From a virus: a stretch of 23,293 nt of DNA. Positions within the stretch are counted from its first letter, which is position 1, and the number at the start of each line of letters is the position of its first letter. The translations under genes were made by a program, and so were the position numbers. The stretch spans positions 1 to 23,293 of the IMG/VR virus record IMGVR_UViG_3300028840_004731. One strand, 5' to 3'. Under the pieces are notes generated by a model that made no database searches, was not told where the DNA came from, and saw only the letters and a program-made list of their open reading frames with translations. This document shows positions 8,095 through 14,964 of this stretch, piece by piece.

Positions 8095-8579
8095 TGGCAA
8101 GGAAAAAACCAACGGGAGCAGGCCGACCCAAAGGCTCACTCGGAAAGACGCAACATCCTACGTGCAAGCTCAGCACCAAGATCATCGAGGATTTTGTCGC
8201 TATCGTGGAGAAAGGCAACTTCCGTTCGGTCGCTCGACAGCGCTTGGGGATCTCAGTGTCCACCTACGACAAGTGGATCTCGACCGGGCGGAAACAGATT
8301 CGCGATTTCGAATCAGGCAGACGCAAGCATCTCTTGCTGCAAGGCAAGTTTGTGCTCGCACTGGACGAAGCAGAAGGTCGTGTCCATGGACAGATGGTCG
8401 AGGACATCTTGGACAAAGGGAGCATCCAAGCGAGGCAGTGGTACTTGGAGCGTCGCTTCAACAAGTTGTATTCGCGCAACCCCGCTGCGCACATCGATGA
8501 TGAAACAGGCAAGGAAGTCCAGGTCGATGCAGCGGCTCTCTTGGCGGAGAGACTCAAGGCACTCGTAAATGACTCTTGA
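8094..8579 (+). CDS. terS: Terminase small subunit
   Basis: 161 residues from a GTG start that shares a base with the fibre stop (TAGTG, 8092-8096). The N-terminus is basic (ARKKPTGAGRPKGSLGK, an AT-hook-like GRPKGS). A helix-turn-helix follows at about residues 25-65 (FVAIVEKGNFRSVARQRLGISVSTYDKWISTG), then a helical oligomerisation region with ALDEAEGRVHGQMVEDIL and ARQWYLERRF, the phrase common to small terminases of the phBC6A51/Mu gp28-associated type. The subunit recognises the packaging site and loads the large subunit. The 11-nt overlap with the large subunit gene makes the assignment firm even though the small subunit is poorly conserved. Confidence 0.82.
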   Translation: MARKKPTGAGRPKGSLGKTQHPTCKLSTKIIEDFVAIVEKGNFRSVARQRLGISVSTYDKWISTGRKQIRDFESGRRKHLLLQGKFVLALDEAEGRVHGQMVEDILDKGSIQARQWYLERRFNKLYSRNPAAHIDDETGKEVQVDAAALLAERLKALVNDS

Positions 8580-9915
8580 AACCCAGACCGGCACAGCGTG
8601 GGCGGAAGTGGAGAAGCAACTCAAGATTGCGAAGCTCATCCGTGGCCTCGATGCCGAAGGCGTTGACAAGCTCGTGGAGAGTCTTGGCGAAGAAGAACAT
8701 CTTGCCGTGCTCGATGATTGGTCGCTCTGGGCTCTGCCGTATCAACGGTTGCCCGAGGGAGAGTGGCGTCGCTGGTTGCTCCGTGCCGGACGTGGCGCAG
8801 GCAAGACGACCGCAGCAGCGAGAGCAGTCAATGAGCTAGCCCGCGATCGAACGAAGATCAGAAGCGGCGAGATCGGCATCATCGCCCGTACTCACACGGA
8901 TGCACGATTCACCTGCGTCGAAGGACCGGGCGGGATCTTGGCAAACGCAAGCTCGACGTTCCGCCCCCTTTGGTATCCGGGGCACGGCTTGCTCGTGTGG
9001 CCCAACGGTGTGCGTGGTCGTATCTTCTCGGCCGACAGACCGGAGGGGTTGCGTGGTCCCAACTGGTCCGTCGTTTGGGCAGATGAGATCTGCACGTGGC
9101 CCGATGTCAAGCGCATTTGGTGGGAGGTTGTCGAGCTTGCTCTCCGCATCGGATGGGCGCGAGCCATCATCACCACGACGCCAACGCCAGATCCGTTTTT
9201 GCAAGAGCTTGAGAAGAAGAAAGACACCATCACGACTCGGGCAAGCACTTTCGACAATCGTTTCCTGGCCGAGGCCATAAAGGAAAACTACAGAGCGGTA
9301 TACGAAGGTACGCGCATCGGCTTGCAAGAGCTACTCGGAGAGTATCTGGAAGACAACATCTACGCGCTTTGGCGTTACGATCTCATCGAGGAGACGCGTG
9401 TCACGAGCGTGCCGCCGTTGCACCGCGTCGTAGTTTCCATCGATCCTGCCGTTACGGCGACCGAACGAAGCGACGAAACGGGAATCATCGTCTACGGCAT
9501 TGACCCACGAAACCACGGTTACGTGCTTGACGATTCCTCGAGCATCTACCAACCGCACGAGTGGGGGCTGAAAGCCGTCAGTCTCTACCAGAAGTACAAA
9601 GCCGATCGCGTGATCGCAGAAGTGAACCAGGGCGGTGACATGGTGGAGGCGACCCTACGTGCGGTCGATCCCACGATCCCCTACGCTTCGGTCAGAGCAA
9701 CACGAGGCAAGCTGCTGAGGGCCGAGCCCGTGGCGGCTCTCTACGAACGAGAGATGGTCCACCACGTCGGAGTGTATCGAAAGCTGGAAGACCAAATGAT
9801 TACATGGGTGCCCGGAAAGCCGTCACCAGACCGACTCGATGCATTGGTGCATGCTGCCACGTACCTCCAACTGCCGAAAGAAAAGCCTGCGGGACCGATC
9901 CGCGCATACTTCTAG
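8569..9915 (+). CDS. terL: Terminase large subunit (ATPase/nuclease)
   Basis: 448 residues, the normal length. The ATPase domain has Walker A GRGAGKT at 74-80, Walker B VVWADE at 168-173 and the coupling motif TTTPTP at 202-207. The RNase H-like nuclease domain has D292 in VVSIDPAV, E351 in VIAEVNQGG and D424 in DRLDALVHA, the three expected acidic metal ligands. The enzyme hydrolyses ATP to pump DNA into the prohead through the portal and cuts the concatemer. All key residues are present, so it should be active. The gene starts inside terS and ends 13 bases before the portal start. Confidence 0.96.
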   Translation: MTLETQTGTAWAEVEKQLKIAKLIRGLDAEGVDKLVESLGEEEHLAVLDDWSLWALPYQRLPEGEWRRWLLRAGRGAGKTTAAARAVNELARDRTKIRSGEIGIIARTHTDARFTCVEGPGGILANASSTFRPLWYPGHGLLVWPNGVRGRIFSADRPEGLRGPNWSVVWADEICTWPDVKRIWWEVVELALRIGWARAIITTTPTPDPFLQELEKKKDTITTRASTFDNRFLAEAIKENYRAVYEGTRIGLQELLGEYLEDNIYALWRYDLIEETRVTSVPPLHRVVVSIDPAVTATERSDETGIIVYGIDPRNHGYVLDDSSSIYQPHEWGLKAVSLYQKYKADRVIAEVNQGGDMVEATLRAVDPTIPYASVRATRGKLLRAEPVAALYEREMVHHVGVYRKLEDQMITWVPGKPSPDRLDALVHAATYLQLPKEKPAGPIRAYF

Positions 9916-9928
9916 AAGAGGAACAGCG

Positions 9929-11287
9929 ATGCCTGATTCCAAAGATACGACAGTCCCGACACAGGATGCGCAGGGCGTAGTGCGCGAGCTACGTGACAAC
10001 TACACGAATCTCGTCACGCAACTCGGCACGAGCTACGACAAGAGCGAATCGACAGCGTACCTGTCGGACCGCATCCTCGGCCAGACCGAGCTTGCGATGC
10101 TGTACGAACAGGACGCCGTGGCGGCGAGAATCGTTGACCGCGTAGTGGATGACGCGACCCGAGTGAGCTTCACGCTGGAGGGCGCGGACGAAGCATTCGA
10201 CTGGGCTTCCGTCAAGAGCGAGCTTGAAGATCTCGATGCCCTGATCCAGATCGGGGATGCCTGGCGGTGGAGCAGGTTGTACGGCGGCGGCCTGGTCTGC
10301 ATGGCCGTGAACGACGGACGCAAGTTTGATCAGCCGCTGGACCTGAGCGCAGCCACCAAGCTCTCGGCGCTAAGCGTGGTCGATAGCACGATGGCCATGC
10401 CGGTTGGCTACACCCCCGGTCTGGGCAGTAGGGCATTCAGTAACCCGGAGTTTTACGAAATCAACGTTGCCTTCGGGGCGGACCGGGCACGCAAGATCCA
10501 CAAGTCACGTGTCATCCGTTTCGACGGACTGCGCGTACCATCGAGTCGGATGATTCAAAACGGTGGATGGGGACCAAGCACGCTGCAACGCGCATGGCGG
10601 GATCTGAAAAGGCTTGGCCAAGCTCTTGGTTATGCCGAAAACCTACTGCACGAGCTGAGTGTGATGGTCCTCAATATCGAGGGTTTGCGCGACATGCTCT
10701 GCGGCGGATCGGACAACATCAGCCAAGTGAAGCAGATGCTCGAAACGCTCAAGTGGGGCGTCGATAACTTACACTTTTTGGGGCTCGACAGTAACGATAC
10801 GTTTCAGGAAATCAAGCGAAGCGTCGATGGCGTCAGTGGCCTCATCGACAAGTTTGTCGAAGCTCTCGTGCGAGCCACGTCGATGCCGAGGCTCATCATC
10901 CTTGGTGAGCAACCTGGCGGTCTCAATGCCGATGCCAAAGGCGAGGTGCGGGCTTGGTACGACTCCGTCGAGGCAGAGCAAGTAAACAAGCTCACGCCCG
11001 CGCTCTCACGTCTACTGGAGGTTCTGCTGGCCATCCGGGCCAACCGAGGTGAGGAAGTCCCCGATGAGTGGACGATTTCCTACGATTCGTTGATGTCTCA
11101 AGCACCGGACCAGCAAGCTCAAACCAACTTCACCGAAGCCCAGACAGCGCAGATCCTCATCGTCAATGGTATCGCGTCACCGGATGAGGTCCGGCAAACA
11201 CTCATCAATCGTGGCGTGATTACGCCCATCGAGGATGACGCAATGGTGCATCCGGTCGAGACCGATGATCCCGAGATACTCACGTGA
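9929..11287 (+). CDS. Portal protein (DUF1073-type)
   Basis: 452 residues from ATG 9929, which has GAAGAGGA (9915-9922) at a good distance; the frame is open upstream to 9839 but that part overlaps terL and reads as nonsense. The protein has the pattern of DUF1073-type portals: 'DAVAARIVDRVVDDATRVSFTLEG' near residue 60-80, 'WRWSRLYGGGLVCMAV' at about 108-123, 'KIHKSRVIRFDG', and a long helical stem/wing region with 'FVEALVRATSMPRLIILGEQPGGLNA' followed by 'WYDSVEAEQVNKLTPALSRLLEVLL'. The dodecameric portal is the DNA entry point and the platform for the packaging motor and neck. Position directly after terL is standard. Confidence 0.88.
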   Translation: MPDSKDTTVPTQDAQGVVRELRDNYTNLVTQLGTSYDKSESTAYLSDRILGQTELAMLYEQDAVAARIVDRVVDDATRVSFTLEGADEAFDWASVKSELEDLDALIQIGDAWRWSRLYGGGLVCMAVNDGRKFDQPLDLSAATKLSALSVVDSTMAMPVGYTPGLGSRAFSNPEFYEINVAFGADRARKIHKSRVIRFDGLRVPSSRMIQNGGWGPSTLQRAWRDLKRLGQALGYAENLLHELSVMVLNIEGLRDMLCGGSDNISQVKQMLETLKWGVDNLHFLGLDSNDTFQEIKRSVDGVSGLIDKFVEALVRATSMPRLIILGEQPGGLNADAKGEVRAWYDSVEAEQVNKLTPALSRLLEVLLAIRANRGEEVPDEWTISYDSLMSQAPDQQAQTNFTEAQTAQILIVNGIASPDEVRQTLINRGVITPIEDDAMVHPVETDDPEILT

Positions 11288-12020
11288 TGCGGTGGTGCAG
11301 GAGGGCTTGCGCCAGCCTTTTCCGCGAACGCTTGCAGCCCAACTGGAGCGTCAATTCGGTCGGCTGAATGACATCGCTCTAGAGATCATCCGTGTCGAGC
11401 TAGCTCCAGCCATCGCGCAGAACGATCCTATCGCAATTGAGATTGCGCTCGATCGTGTGCAGGCGGCCATCGACAATGCCTATTCCGATGACACGATTGC
11501 AGAGGAATCGCGGGCGATGGCGGAGCGGGTCAACAAGAACCATAGCAAGCGGTTTTTCGCCGCGGTGGGCACGGCAATCGGAGTGAAGATTCTTGGCTCT
11601 GACTCGCCCAAGCGAGGGGCTGGTCTCGCTGGTGCGGGAGCAGGCGGAGGGATGCCGCCAACTCCAGGTTTCGCCGGGTTCGTACCGCCCGAGGGGCCAC
11701 GGCAGGCAATCCTCGGCGTGAAGGTGAACGTTGCGCCTGAGATCTTCGCTGACGATTTCGCAAACAAAAACGTGATGCTCATTGGCGAGATGCGAAAGGG
11801 CATCCGCGCAGGATTGTCCGATGCAATCGTGCGTGCGCGAATGGAAGACTTGCCCTCGGATGAGGTGGCGAGGCGACTGCTCCTGCATTGGGAGCAGAAG
11901 GGCATCCCGGCACAACTGCCGACGAAGAGGGTGACCAAGCAAGGCAAGCCGGTGATGATCAGCACGAGCAAGCACGCCAAGCTCGTTGCGCATGATCAGT
12001 CGAACGATTCCGCTGGGTGA
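11265..12020 (+). CDS. MuF-type minor head protein, N-terminal part (frame interrupted)
   Basis: The frame is open from 11235; I prefer ATG 11265 (MIPRYSRDAV), overlapping the portal by 23 nt, but GTG 11292 or 11295 just past the portal stop are also possible. The protein is helical with a Gly/Pro-rich linker (about residues 120-145) and ends in 'SKHAKLVAHDQSNDSAG'. In MuF-family head-morphogenesis proteins the phrase 'xAxLIAxDQxxKLNxxLxxxRQxxAGVxxFRW' is expected here; this protein reaches DQSN and then stops. The missing C-terminal motif continues in another frame at 12017. I infer one original gene broken by a small deletion. MuF proteins enter the capsid early and often act in head assembly or are injected. 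Confidence 0.72.
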   Translation: MIPRYSRDAVVQEGLRQPFPRTLAAQLERQFGRLNDIALEIIRVELAPAIAQNDPIAIEIALDRVQAAIDNAYSDDTIAEESRAMAERVNKNHSKRFFAAVGTAIGVKILGSDSPKRGAGLAGAGAGGGMPPTPGFAGFVPPEGPRQAILGVKVNVAPEIFADDFANKNVMLIGEMRKGIRAGLSDAIVRARMEDLPSDEVARRLLLHWEQKGIPAQLPTKRVTKQGKPVMISTSKHAKLVAHDQSNDSAG

Positions 12021-12199
12021 CGATGGGCGACAATCGAGTACGTCCTGCTCATCGAGCACTCAACGGACGGATCTTCTCGTGGGATGCGGGAGCACCCGGC
12101 GAAGGATTACCAGGAGAGAGCGTCGCGTGTCGATGTCACGCTGCTGCGATTGTTGACAAAGGTCAGATACTCGAAAAAGGCAACTTCGTGCCGCTGTGA
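12017..12199 (+). CDS. MuF-type minor head protein, C-terminal motif region
   Basis: About 60 residues from a GTG overlapping the previous stop (GTGA, 12017-12020). Read from slightly upstream in this frame, the bases give ERFRWVTMGDNRVRPAHRAL, followed by NGRIFSWD, PGE and CRCHAAAIVD. This is the diagnostic MuF core: F-R-W-x-T, D-x-R-V-R-x-x-H, PG and CRC. It therefore is the second half of the gene above. The GTGA overlap could allow re-initiation so that the two halves are made separately, but the strong motif at 12005-12016 lies before that start, favouring a broken gene or an assembly error. It ends 1 base into the next ATG (TGATG). Confidence 0.72.
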   Translation: MTMGDNRVRPAHRALNGRIFSWDAGAPGEGLPGESVACRCHAAAIVDKGQILEKGNFVPL

Positions 12200-12417
12200 T
12201 GAATCGTGCGCCGTATCTCCTGCAACCCGCCTTCTGCATGATGCTGGCGGAAGGTGCGTTGGAAGTGATGATGCAACAATCTCCCGTGCTCGACATAGCC
12301 TTGCAGTCGTTGCAGCCCGGTGAGTACCAGGATCTCGTAGTCGCGATGGCGGAGCAGTTTGCAGCCGATTACATGGCGGTCTTGAGGACAGACGCCAAGC
12401 CTGAATTCGATGCATAA
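12199..12417 (+). CDS. Hypothetical small protein (72 aa)
   Basis: Starts at ATG 12199, sharing a base with the preceding stop (TGATG). The protein is mostly helical with several Met and acidic residues (MLAEGALEVMMQQSP, PGEYQDLVVAMAEQFAADYMAVL). I do not recognise it. The tight overlap on both sides (8 nt with the next gene) and consistent codon use support it as a real gene in the late operon. Small helical proteins at this place in other phages include head-completion and regulatory proteins, but nothing visible points to a role. Confidence 0.6.
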   Translation: MNRAPYLLQPAFCMMLAEGALEVMMQQSPVLDIALQSLQPGEYQDLVVAMAEQFAADYMAVLRTDAKPEFDA

Positions 12418-12640
12418 CGGTGAACCAGACTGGCGCGCGGTCGCTGCGTCAATCAAGACCGCGTGGCGGACCACATCGTGGCATCTCGACGTAGGCGACG
12501 TGTTGGGTGAGATCGCGTGTGACTATTACGAGGGGCGAATCGACGAAGTCACCGCGCACGCGATACGGCGAGCATCGTTACGCGCACACCGACGTATGCA
12601 GTACGTCGGGCGCCGGGGCGCCGTCAGAAGAATAGTGTGA
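12410..12640 (+). CDS. Hypothetical small protein (76 aa)
   Basis: Begins at ATG 12410 inside the end of the previous gene and ends in a GTGA overlap with the next. The sequence has a Trp-rich N-terminal half (DWRAVAASIKTAWRTTSWHLDVGDVLGEIACDYYEG) and a strongly basic C-terminus (RRASLRAHRRMQYVGRRGAVRRIV), so it could contact nucleic acid. I do not recognise a family. Its coupling to 12199 and 12637 suggests that the three are expressed together. Confidence 0.55.
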   Translation: MHNGEPDWRAVAASIKTAWRTTSWHLDVGDVLGEIACDYYEGRIDEVTAHAIRRASLRAHRRMQYVGRRGAVRRIV

Positions 12641-13443
12641 GGTGGCTCTCGCGCACCCGCGCAGAGGAAACCAGTGAACCGGCGATTGAGATTGAATCCG
12701 TCGATGTTGTTGGCGAGGTCGATGGGGAGCATCGGGAGTACGATCCTGACGCTTACGTGCCCAGTGAGCCGTCCCACTTTGCCGTTTTTGAAATCGTGCA
12801 TTCGCTCGACCGGCTTGGGCTGTTGCCGTGGGCTCGGAGATGCGCGCAAGGTGACCGCGAAGCGTTGTGCGATTTTGCGAGCCACCGCAGACTCGCCGAA
12901 GCATTGGATCGCCCGCAACCGAACATACTCGTGGGTCGCCGTAAGTGGCGTGACACCATTGACTTTTTCTTCACATTCTCGCGAACGTGCAAAAACCAGT
13001 GGCTTGCCATTCGTCACCTATCGATGATTTCATCGATCAAACCAAGTGTGCTCATCGCCACGATGTCGAGCTTTGCGGCGTTTGGGATCGCCGCAAAGTC
13101 GGGAGACCGCAAAGGAACGCGTTACCGCTTTGCGCACTCTGTGGCTCTTGAGCAAGCGCTAAGCGTGTATCGGGCGGTGCGGCGCGAGGCTCGATGGGTG
13201 ACAGCACTCGACTTGAGCCATCTCGATCTGCCGGGCACGGTGGCGTATCACGGCCGAGCCCAACACCCGGAGCACGTCACCCTCTGGCTGTACGTGTTGG
13301 CGCAGTGCGGTCACCTGGAGTTTCGACAGCCAGCGCGGATCAACCACCGCGCTGAGTTTCACGTTATCGATTGGGCGAGCGATTTTGCTCATCGCCACGA
13401 TGTCGAGCTTCCAACGCGGCCATCAAAGCCTCGGCCTCATTGA
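12637..13443 (+). CDS. Hypothetical protein (268 aa)
   Basis: Starts at GTG 12637 overlapping the previous stop by 4 nt (GTGA). The N-terminal 65 residues are acidic; the rest mixes helices and a possible winged-helix-like part: 'AVFEIVHSLDRLGLLPWARRCAQGD' (about 48-72), 'HRRLAEALDRPQPNILVGRRKWRDTI', and 'FAAFGIAAKSGDRKGTRYRF' (about 147-166). I do not recognise the family. Its last 27 codons overlap a convergent gene on the minus strand, and a 25-bp exact repeat occurs at 13049-13073 and 13386-13410 in different frames, so the 3' end may be rearranged. It is the last gene of the rightward block. Confidence 0.55.
   Translation: MRWLSRTRAEETSEPAIEIESVDVVGEVDGEHREYDPDAYVPSEPSHFAVFEIVHSLDRLGLLPWARRCAQGDREALCDFASHRRLAEALDRPQPNILVGRRKWRDTIDFFFTFSRTCKNQWLAIRHLSMISSIKPSVLIATMSSFAAFGIAAKSGDRKGTRYRFAHSVALEQALSVYRAVRREARWVTALDLSHLDLPGTVAYHGRAQHPEHVTLWLYVLAQCGHLEFRQPARINHRAEFHVIDWASDFAHRHDVELPTRPSKPRPH
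13049..13073. repeat. 25-bp exact direct repeat, copy 1
   Basis: The 25-bp stretch beginning TGCTCATCGCC and ending GTCGAGCTT occurs here and at 13386-13410, 337 bp later in the same gene but in a different reading frame. Confidence 0.85.
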
Positions 13444-13570
13444 TCGTAATGAGGCCCTCGTCGATGCTGGTCACCAACGCCGACCACGCGAATCCGTAAG
13501 CCTTGGCGATGTCAGTGAGTGACACACGGCTGTGCTCACGAAGCCACGCTTCTGTCTGAGCTTTGTTCAT
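13364..13570 (-). CDS. Small HTH-like protein (68 aa)
   Basis: Starts at ATG 13570 overlapping the upstream gene's stop by 4 nt (ATGA read on the minus strand), so it is coupled to it. The protein looks like a short helix-turn-helix: 'EAWLREHSRVSLTDIAKAYGF' then 'AWSALVTSIDEGLITINEAEALMAALEARHR'. The S-L-T-D-I-A-K-A-Y-G-F part is a typical first and turn helix. It would be a small DNA-binding regulator. Its 3' end lies across the end of the convergent plus-strand gene for 80 nt. Confidence 0.62.
   Translation of the reverse strand: MNKAQTEAWLREHSRVSLTDIAKAYGFAWSALVTSIDEGLITINEAEALMAALEARHRGDEQNRSPNR
13386..13410. repeat. 25-bp exact direct repeat, copy 2
   Basis: Second copy; it lies in the overlap between the plus-strand gene ending at 13443 and the convergent small HTH gene. 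Confidence 0.85.
13433..13456. terminator. Possible bidirectional hairpin at the convergent gene junction
   Basis: GGCCTCATT (13433-13441) pairs perfectly with AATGAGGCC (13448-13456) across GATCGT, and the stop codon of the plus-strand gene lies in it. No T-run follows on either side and the hairpin is inside the minus-strand coding region, so its role as a terminator is uncertain. Confidence 0.3.
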
Positions 13571-14007
13571 CGTCCCCCCAACAACTCATCGAGTACGGCG
13601 TTGATTTCGTCGCGACCCGGATCGGTGCGATTGCGATCGATGGCTGCTTGTTTTGCCTTCACCCGTTGCCATGCCTTCTCCAACTTGGTCTTCATTGACT
13701 GAAGCGCCTTCTTGCCTGCGCAGAGCGCCCGAAGCTCGGAATAAGTAAATTCACATCGAACCGTTGGTTCGCAGAACAGGCGGAAACCGCTTGCGAGCAA
13801 TCGGTACTTGGCGAAGCCATCCCGACCACGCCCTTTGGAGGTTTCGATGTTGTGCCCTCGCTGGCGCAGCTCATTGATCCTGGCGGTGAAGTTGTGACCG
13901 CCTCCTTTTTCCCTCAACTCCAGACCCGAATGCCAGCGACCGTCCTTGAGCATGTCGAGGATGGCACGAGCGGGAGTCTCGGGATCGTCAGGCCTGAAAT
14001 CAGCCAT
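13567..14007 (-). CDS. Winged-helix DNA-binding protein (HTH_39-like)
   Basis: 146 residues. The N-terminal 75 residues have a winged-helix pattern: 'ARAILDMLKDGRWHSGLELRE', 'NFTARINELRQRGHNIET' and 'YRLL', close to small phage helix-turn-helix proteins with the A-R-I-x-E-L-R-x-x-G-H-x-I signature. The C-terminal half is basic and coiled (KKALQSMKTKLEKAWQRVKAKQAAIDRN), probably for dimerisation or DNA contact. Start ATG 14007 lies within the end of the upstream membrane protein gene (8-nt overlap). A role as transcriptional regulator or replication accessory is plausible; its target is unknown. Confidence 0.72.
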   Translation of the reverse strand: MADFRPDDPETPARAILDMLKDGRWHSGLELREKGGGHNFTARINELRQRGHNIETSKGRGRDGFAKYRLLASGFRLFCEPTVRCEFTYSELRALCAGKKALQSMKTKLEKAWQRVKAKQAAIDRNRTDPGRDEINAVLDELLGGR

Positions 14008-14107
14008 GGCGCCTCACAATCTCGCACACGACCCAAAGAGCCCAGAGGGCGAAAGCGACGATTGTGCAAACCCCGGCTAGGGTCTCAGCGATTTGCAGAG
14101 CGGACAT
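14000..14107 (-). CDS. Single-pass small membrane protein (35 aa)
   Basis: The open frame extends further up, but the ATG at 14107 has a strong ribosome site (GAGGAGAAA, 14113-14121 on the minus strand) eight bases before it, so I take the 35-residue form. The protein has a short N-terminal helix (SALQIAETLAG) and one membrane segment (VCTIVAFALWALWVVCEIV), ending RRHG. Small membrane proteins like this can be holin- or superinfection-related, but size alone does not show it. The region around the ribosome site shares 18 bp with the leader of the gene at 21607. Confidence 0.6.
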   Translation of the reverse strand: MSALQIAETLAGVCTIVAFALWALWVVCEIVRRHG

Positions 14108-14147
14108 GGTTGGTTTCTCCTCTGCGTATACTGAAAGTATCGAACGA

Positions 14148-14375
14148 TTATTGGCGCATGTCGAGAACAGCCGCAGCCGCGGCCAATCTAGCCGTGACAA
14201 GATGTGCAAGTACGCGCTGACCCTCGTACTGGCGACAAAGCTCCATCAAATCGAATATCAGCAGCCGCACGTCGATGTTGAGGTTGCGGATGCGCCCTTC
14301 CATCAGGGCTTCGACTTCATCAAACTCCTGCGTGTCGAGAAGCTCATCCTCGATCTCTCGTTGGTTGATTGTCAT
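14148..14375 (-). CDS. Hypothetical small helical protein (75 aa)
   Basis: Two ATGs are adjacent (14378 and 14375). The ribosome site GAAGGAGG ends three bases before the first and six before the second, so I choose 14375. The protein is acidic at the N-terminus (INQREIEDELLDTQEFDEVEALMEG) and helical throughout, with an Ala-rich end (LVTARLAAAAAVLDMRQ). I do not recognise it. It overlaps the 3' end of the upstream gene and lies 40 bases before the small membrane protein, so it is probably in the same leftward operon. Confidence 0.62.
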   Translation of the reverse strand: MTINQREIEDELLDTQEFDEVEALMEGRIRNLNIDVRLLIFDLMELCRQYEGQRVLAHLVTARLAAAAAVLDMRQ

Positions 14376-14964
14376 CATCGTCCTCCTTCACCAAGCCCGA
14401 TCCGCCGCAGGTCGGGCAGTCACGTCGTTCGCGCAGCCCGACGTAAGTCTTGCTGCCTCGACAGTCGGGGCAGATCTGCCCCTCGCTCTCTGCGCATTCC
14501 GGCGGGTCTGTCGCCACCCACTGAGTGCCGTTCCAGTACTCGCGTCTTGCGCGTTCCCGTAGCTCCAAGTCGGTCTCCCCGACTCGCCGACACAAGGCCC
14601 TGCCTGAGAGCCCTGGAGAGCCCCAGACGGCTTTGATGGAGTCGCCAAGACGAGCGCCCCATCGGATCTCCTCGCTCTCAGGGAGGCTCTCAGGCATGTC
14701 CTGGTAGATGGGGTCGAAGTACACGTCGCCGTCGTGTCTCAGGAGCTTGTACTTCACCCCTGGCGCGACATTGGCGCGCAACCACTCATCGACATCGCCC
14801 GTGATCCTGGTGGCCTCCGGGCCTACATGCCCGAGACCCGGAGGGGCGATGACAATCACCAAGCCAGCGTCCTGGCTGCTTGATCTTACGCCATCGGGGC
14901 AGATCTGCGCCAACCAAAAGTGAAGCTGCGCGTCCGAGTAGCAAGCCTGGTTGTGCGACAACAC
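14344..14964 (-). CDS. Protein with C-terminal DnaJ-type zinc motif
   Basis: Up to 206 residues. No ATG is near the start: the GTG at 14964 lies inside the tRNA-like sequence, and later TTG/GTG codons around 14860 (LVIVIAPPG), with AGGA upstream, may be the true start. The body (about 30-140) is unrecognised. The C-terminus has CPDCRGSKTY (about 162-171) and CPTCGGSG (about 181-188), the C-x-x-C-x-G-x zinc pairs of DnaJ, in a small phage protein of the kind often found near replication genes. Two copies of the GGGGCAGATCTGCCCC palindrome lie in it and both read G/A-Q-I-C-P in this frame, the second supplying the first zinc cysteine. Confidence 0.6.
   Translation of the reverse strand: MLSHNQACYSDAQLHFWLAQICPDGVRSSSQDAGLVIVIAPPGLGHVGPEATRITGDVDEWLRANVAPGVKYKLLRHDGDVYFDPIYQDMPESLPESEEIRWGARLGDSIKAVWGSPGLSGRALCRRVGETDLELRERARREYWNGTQWVATDPPECAESEGQICPDCRGSKTYVGLRERRDCPTCGGSGLVKEDDDDNQPTRDRG
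14467..14482. repeat. Palindrome GGGGCAGATCTGCCCC, copy 1
   Basis: Perfect 16-bp palindrome inside the zinc-motif gene, where it reads G-Q-I-C-P and supplies the first Cys of CPDC. One of five related sites in the window. Confidence 0.8.
14896..14919. repeat. Palindrome element, copy 2 (extended, one mismatch)
   Basis: GGGGCAGATCTGCGCC followed by AACCAAAA. The 24-bp unit matches the copy at 15094-15117 at 23 positions. It lies at the 5' end of the zinc-motif gene frame, reading A-Q-I-C-P. Confidence 0.75.

Noticed and set aside
14064-14636. Plus-strand frame of 190 codons opposite the leftward regulatory genes
   Set aside because: Low-complexity Ser/Arg sequence antisense to three genes with good ribosome sites.
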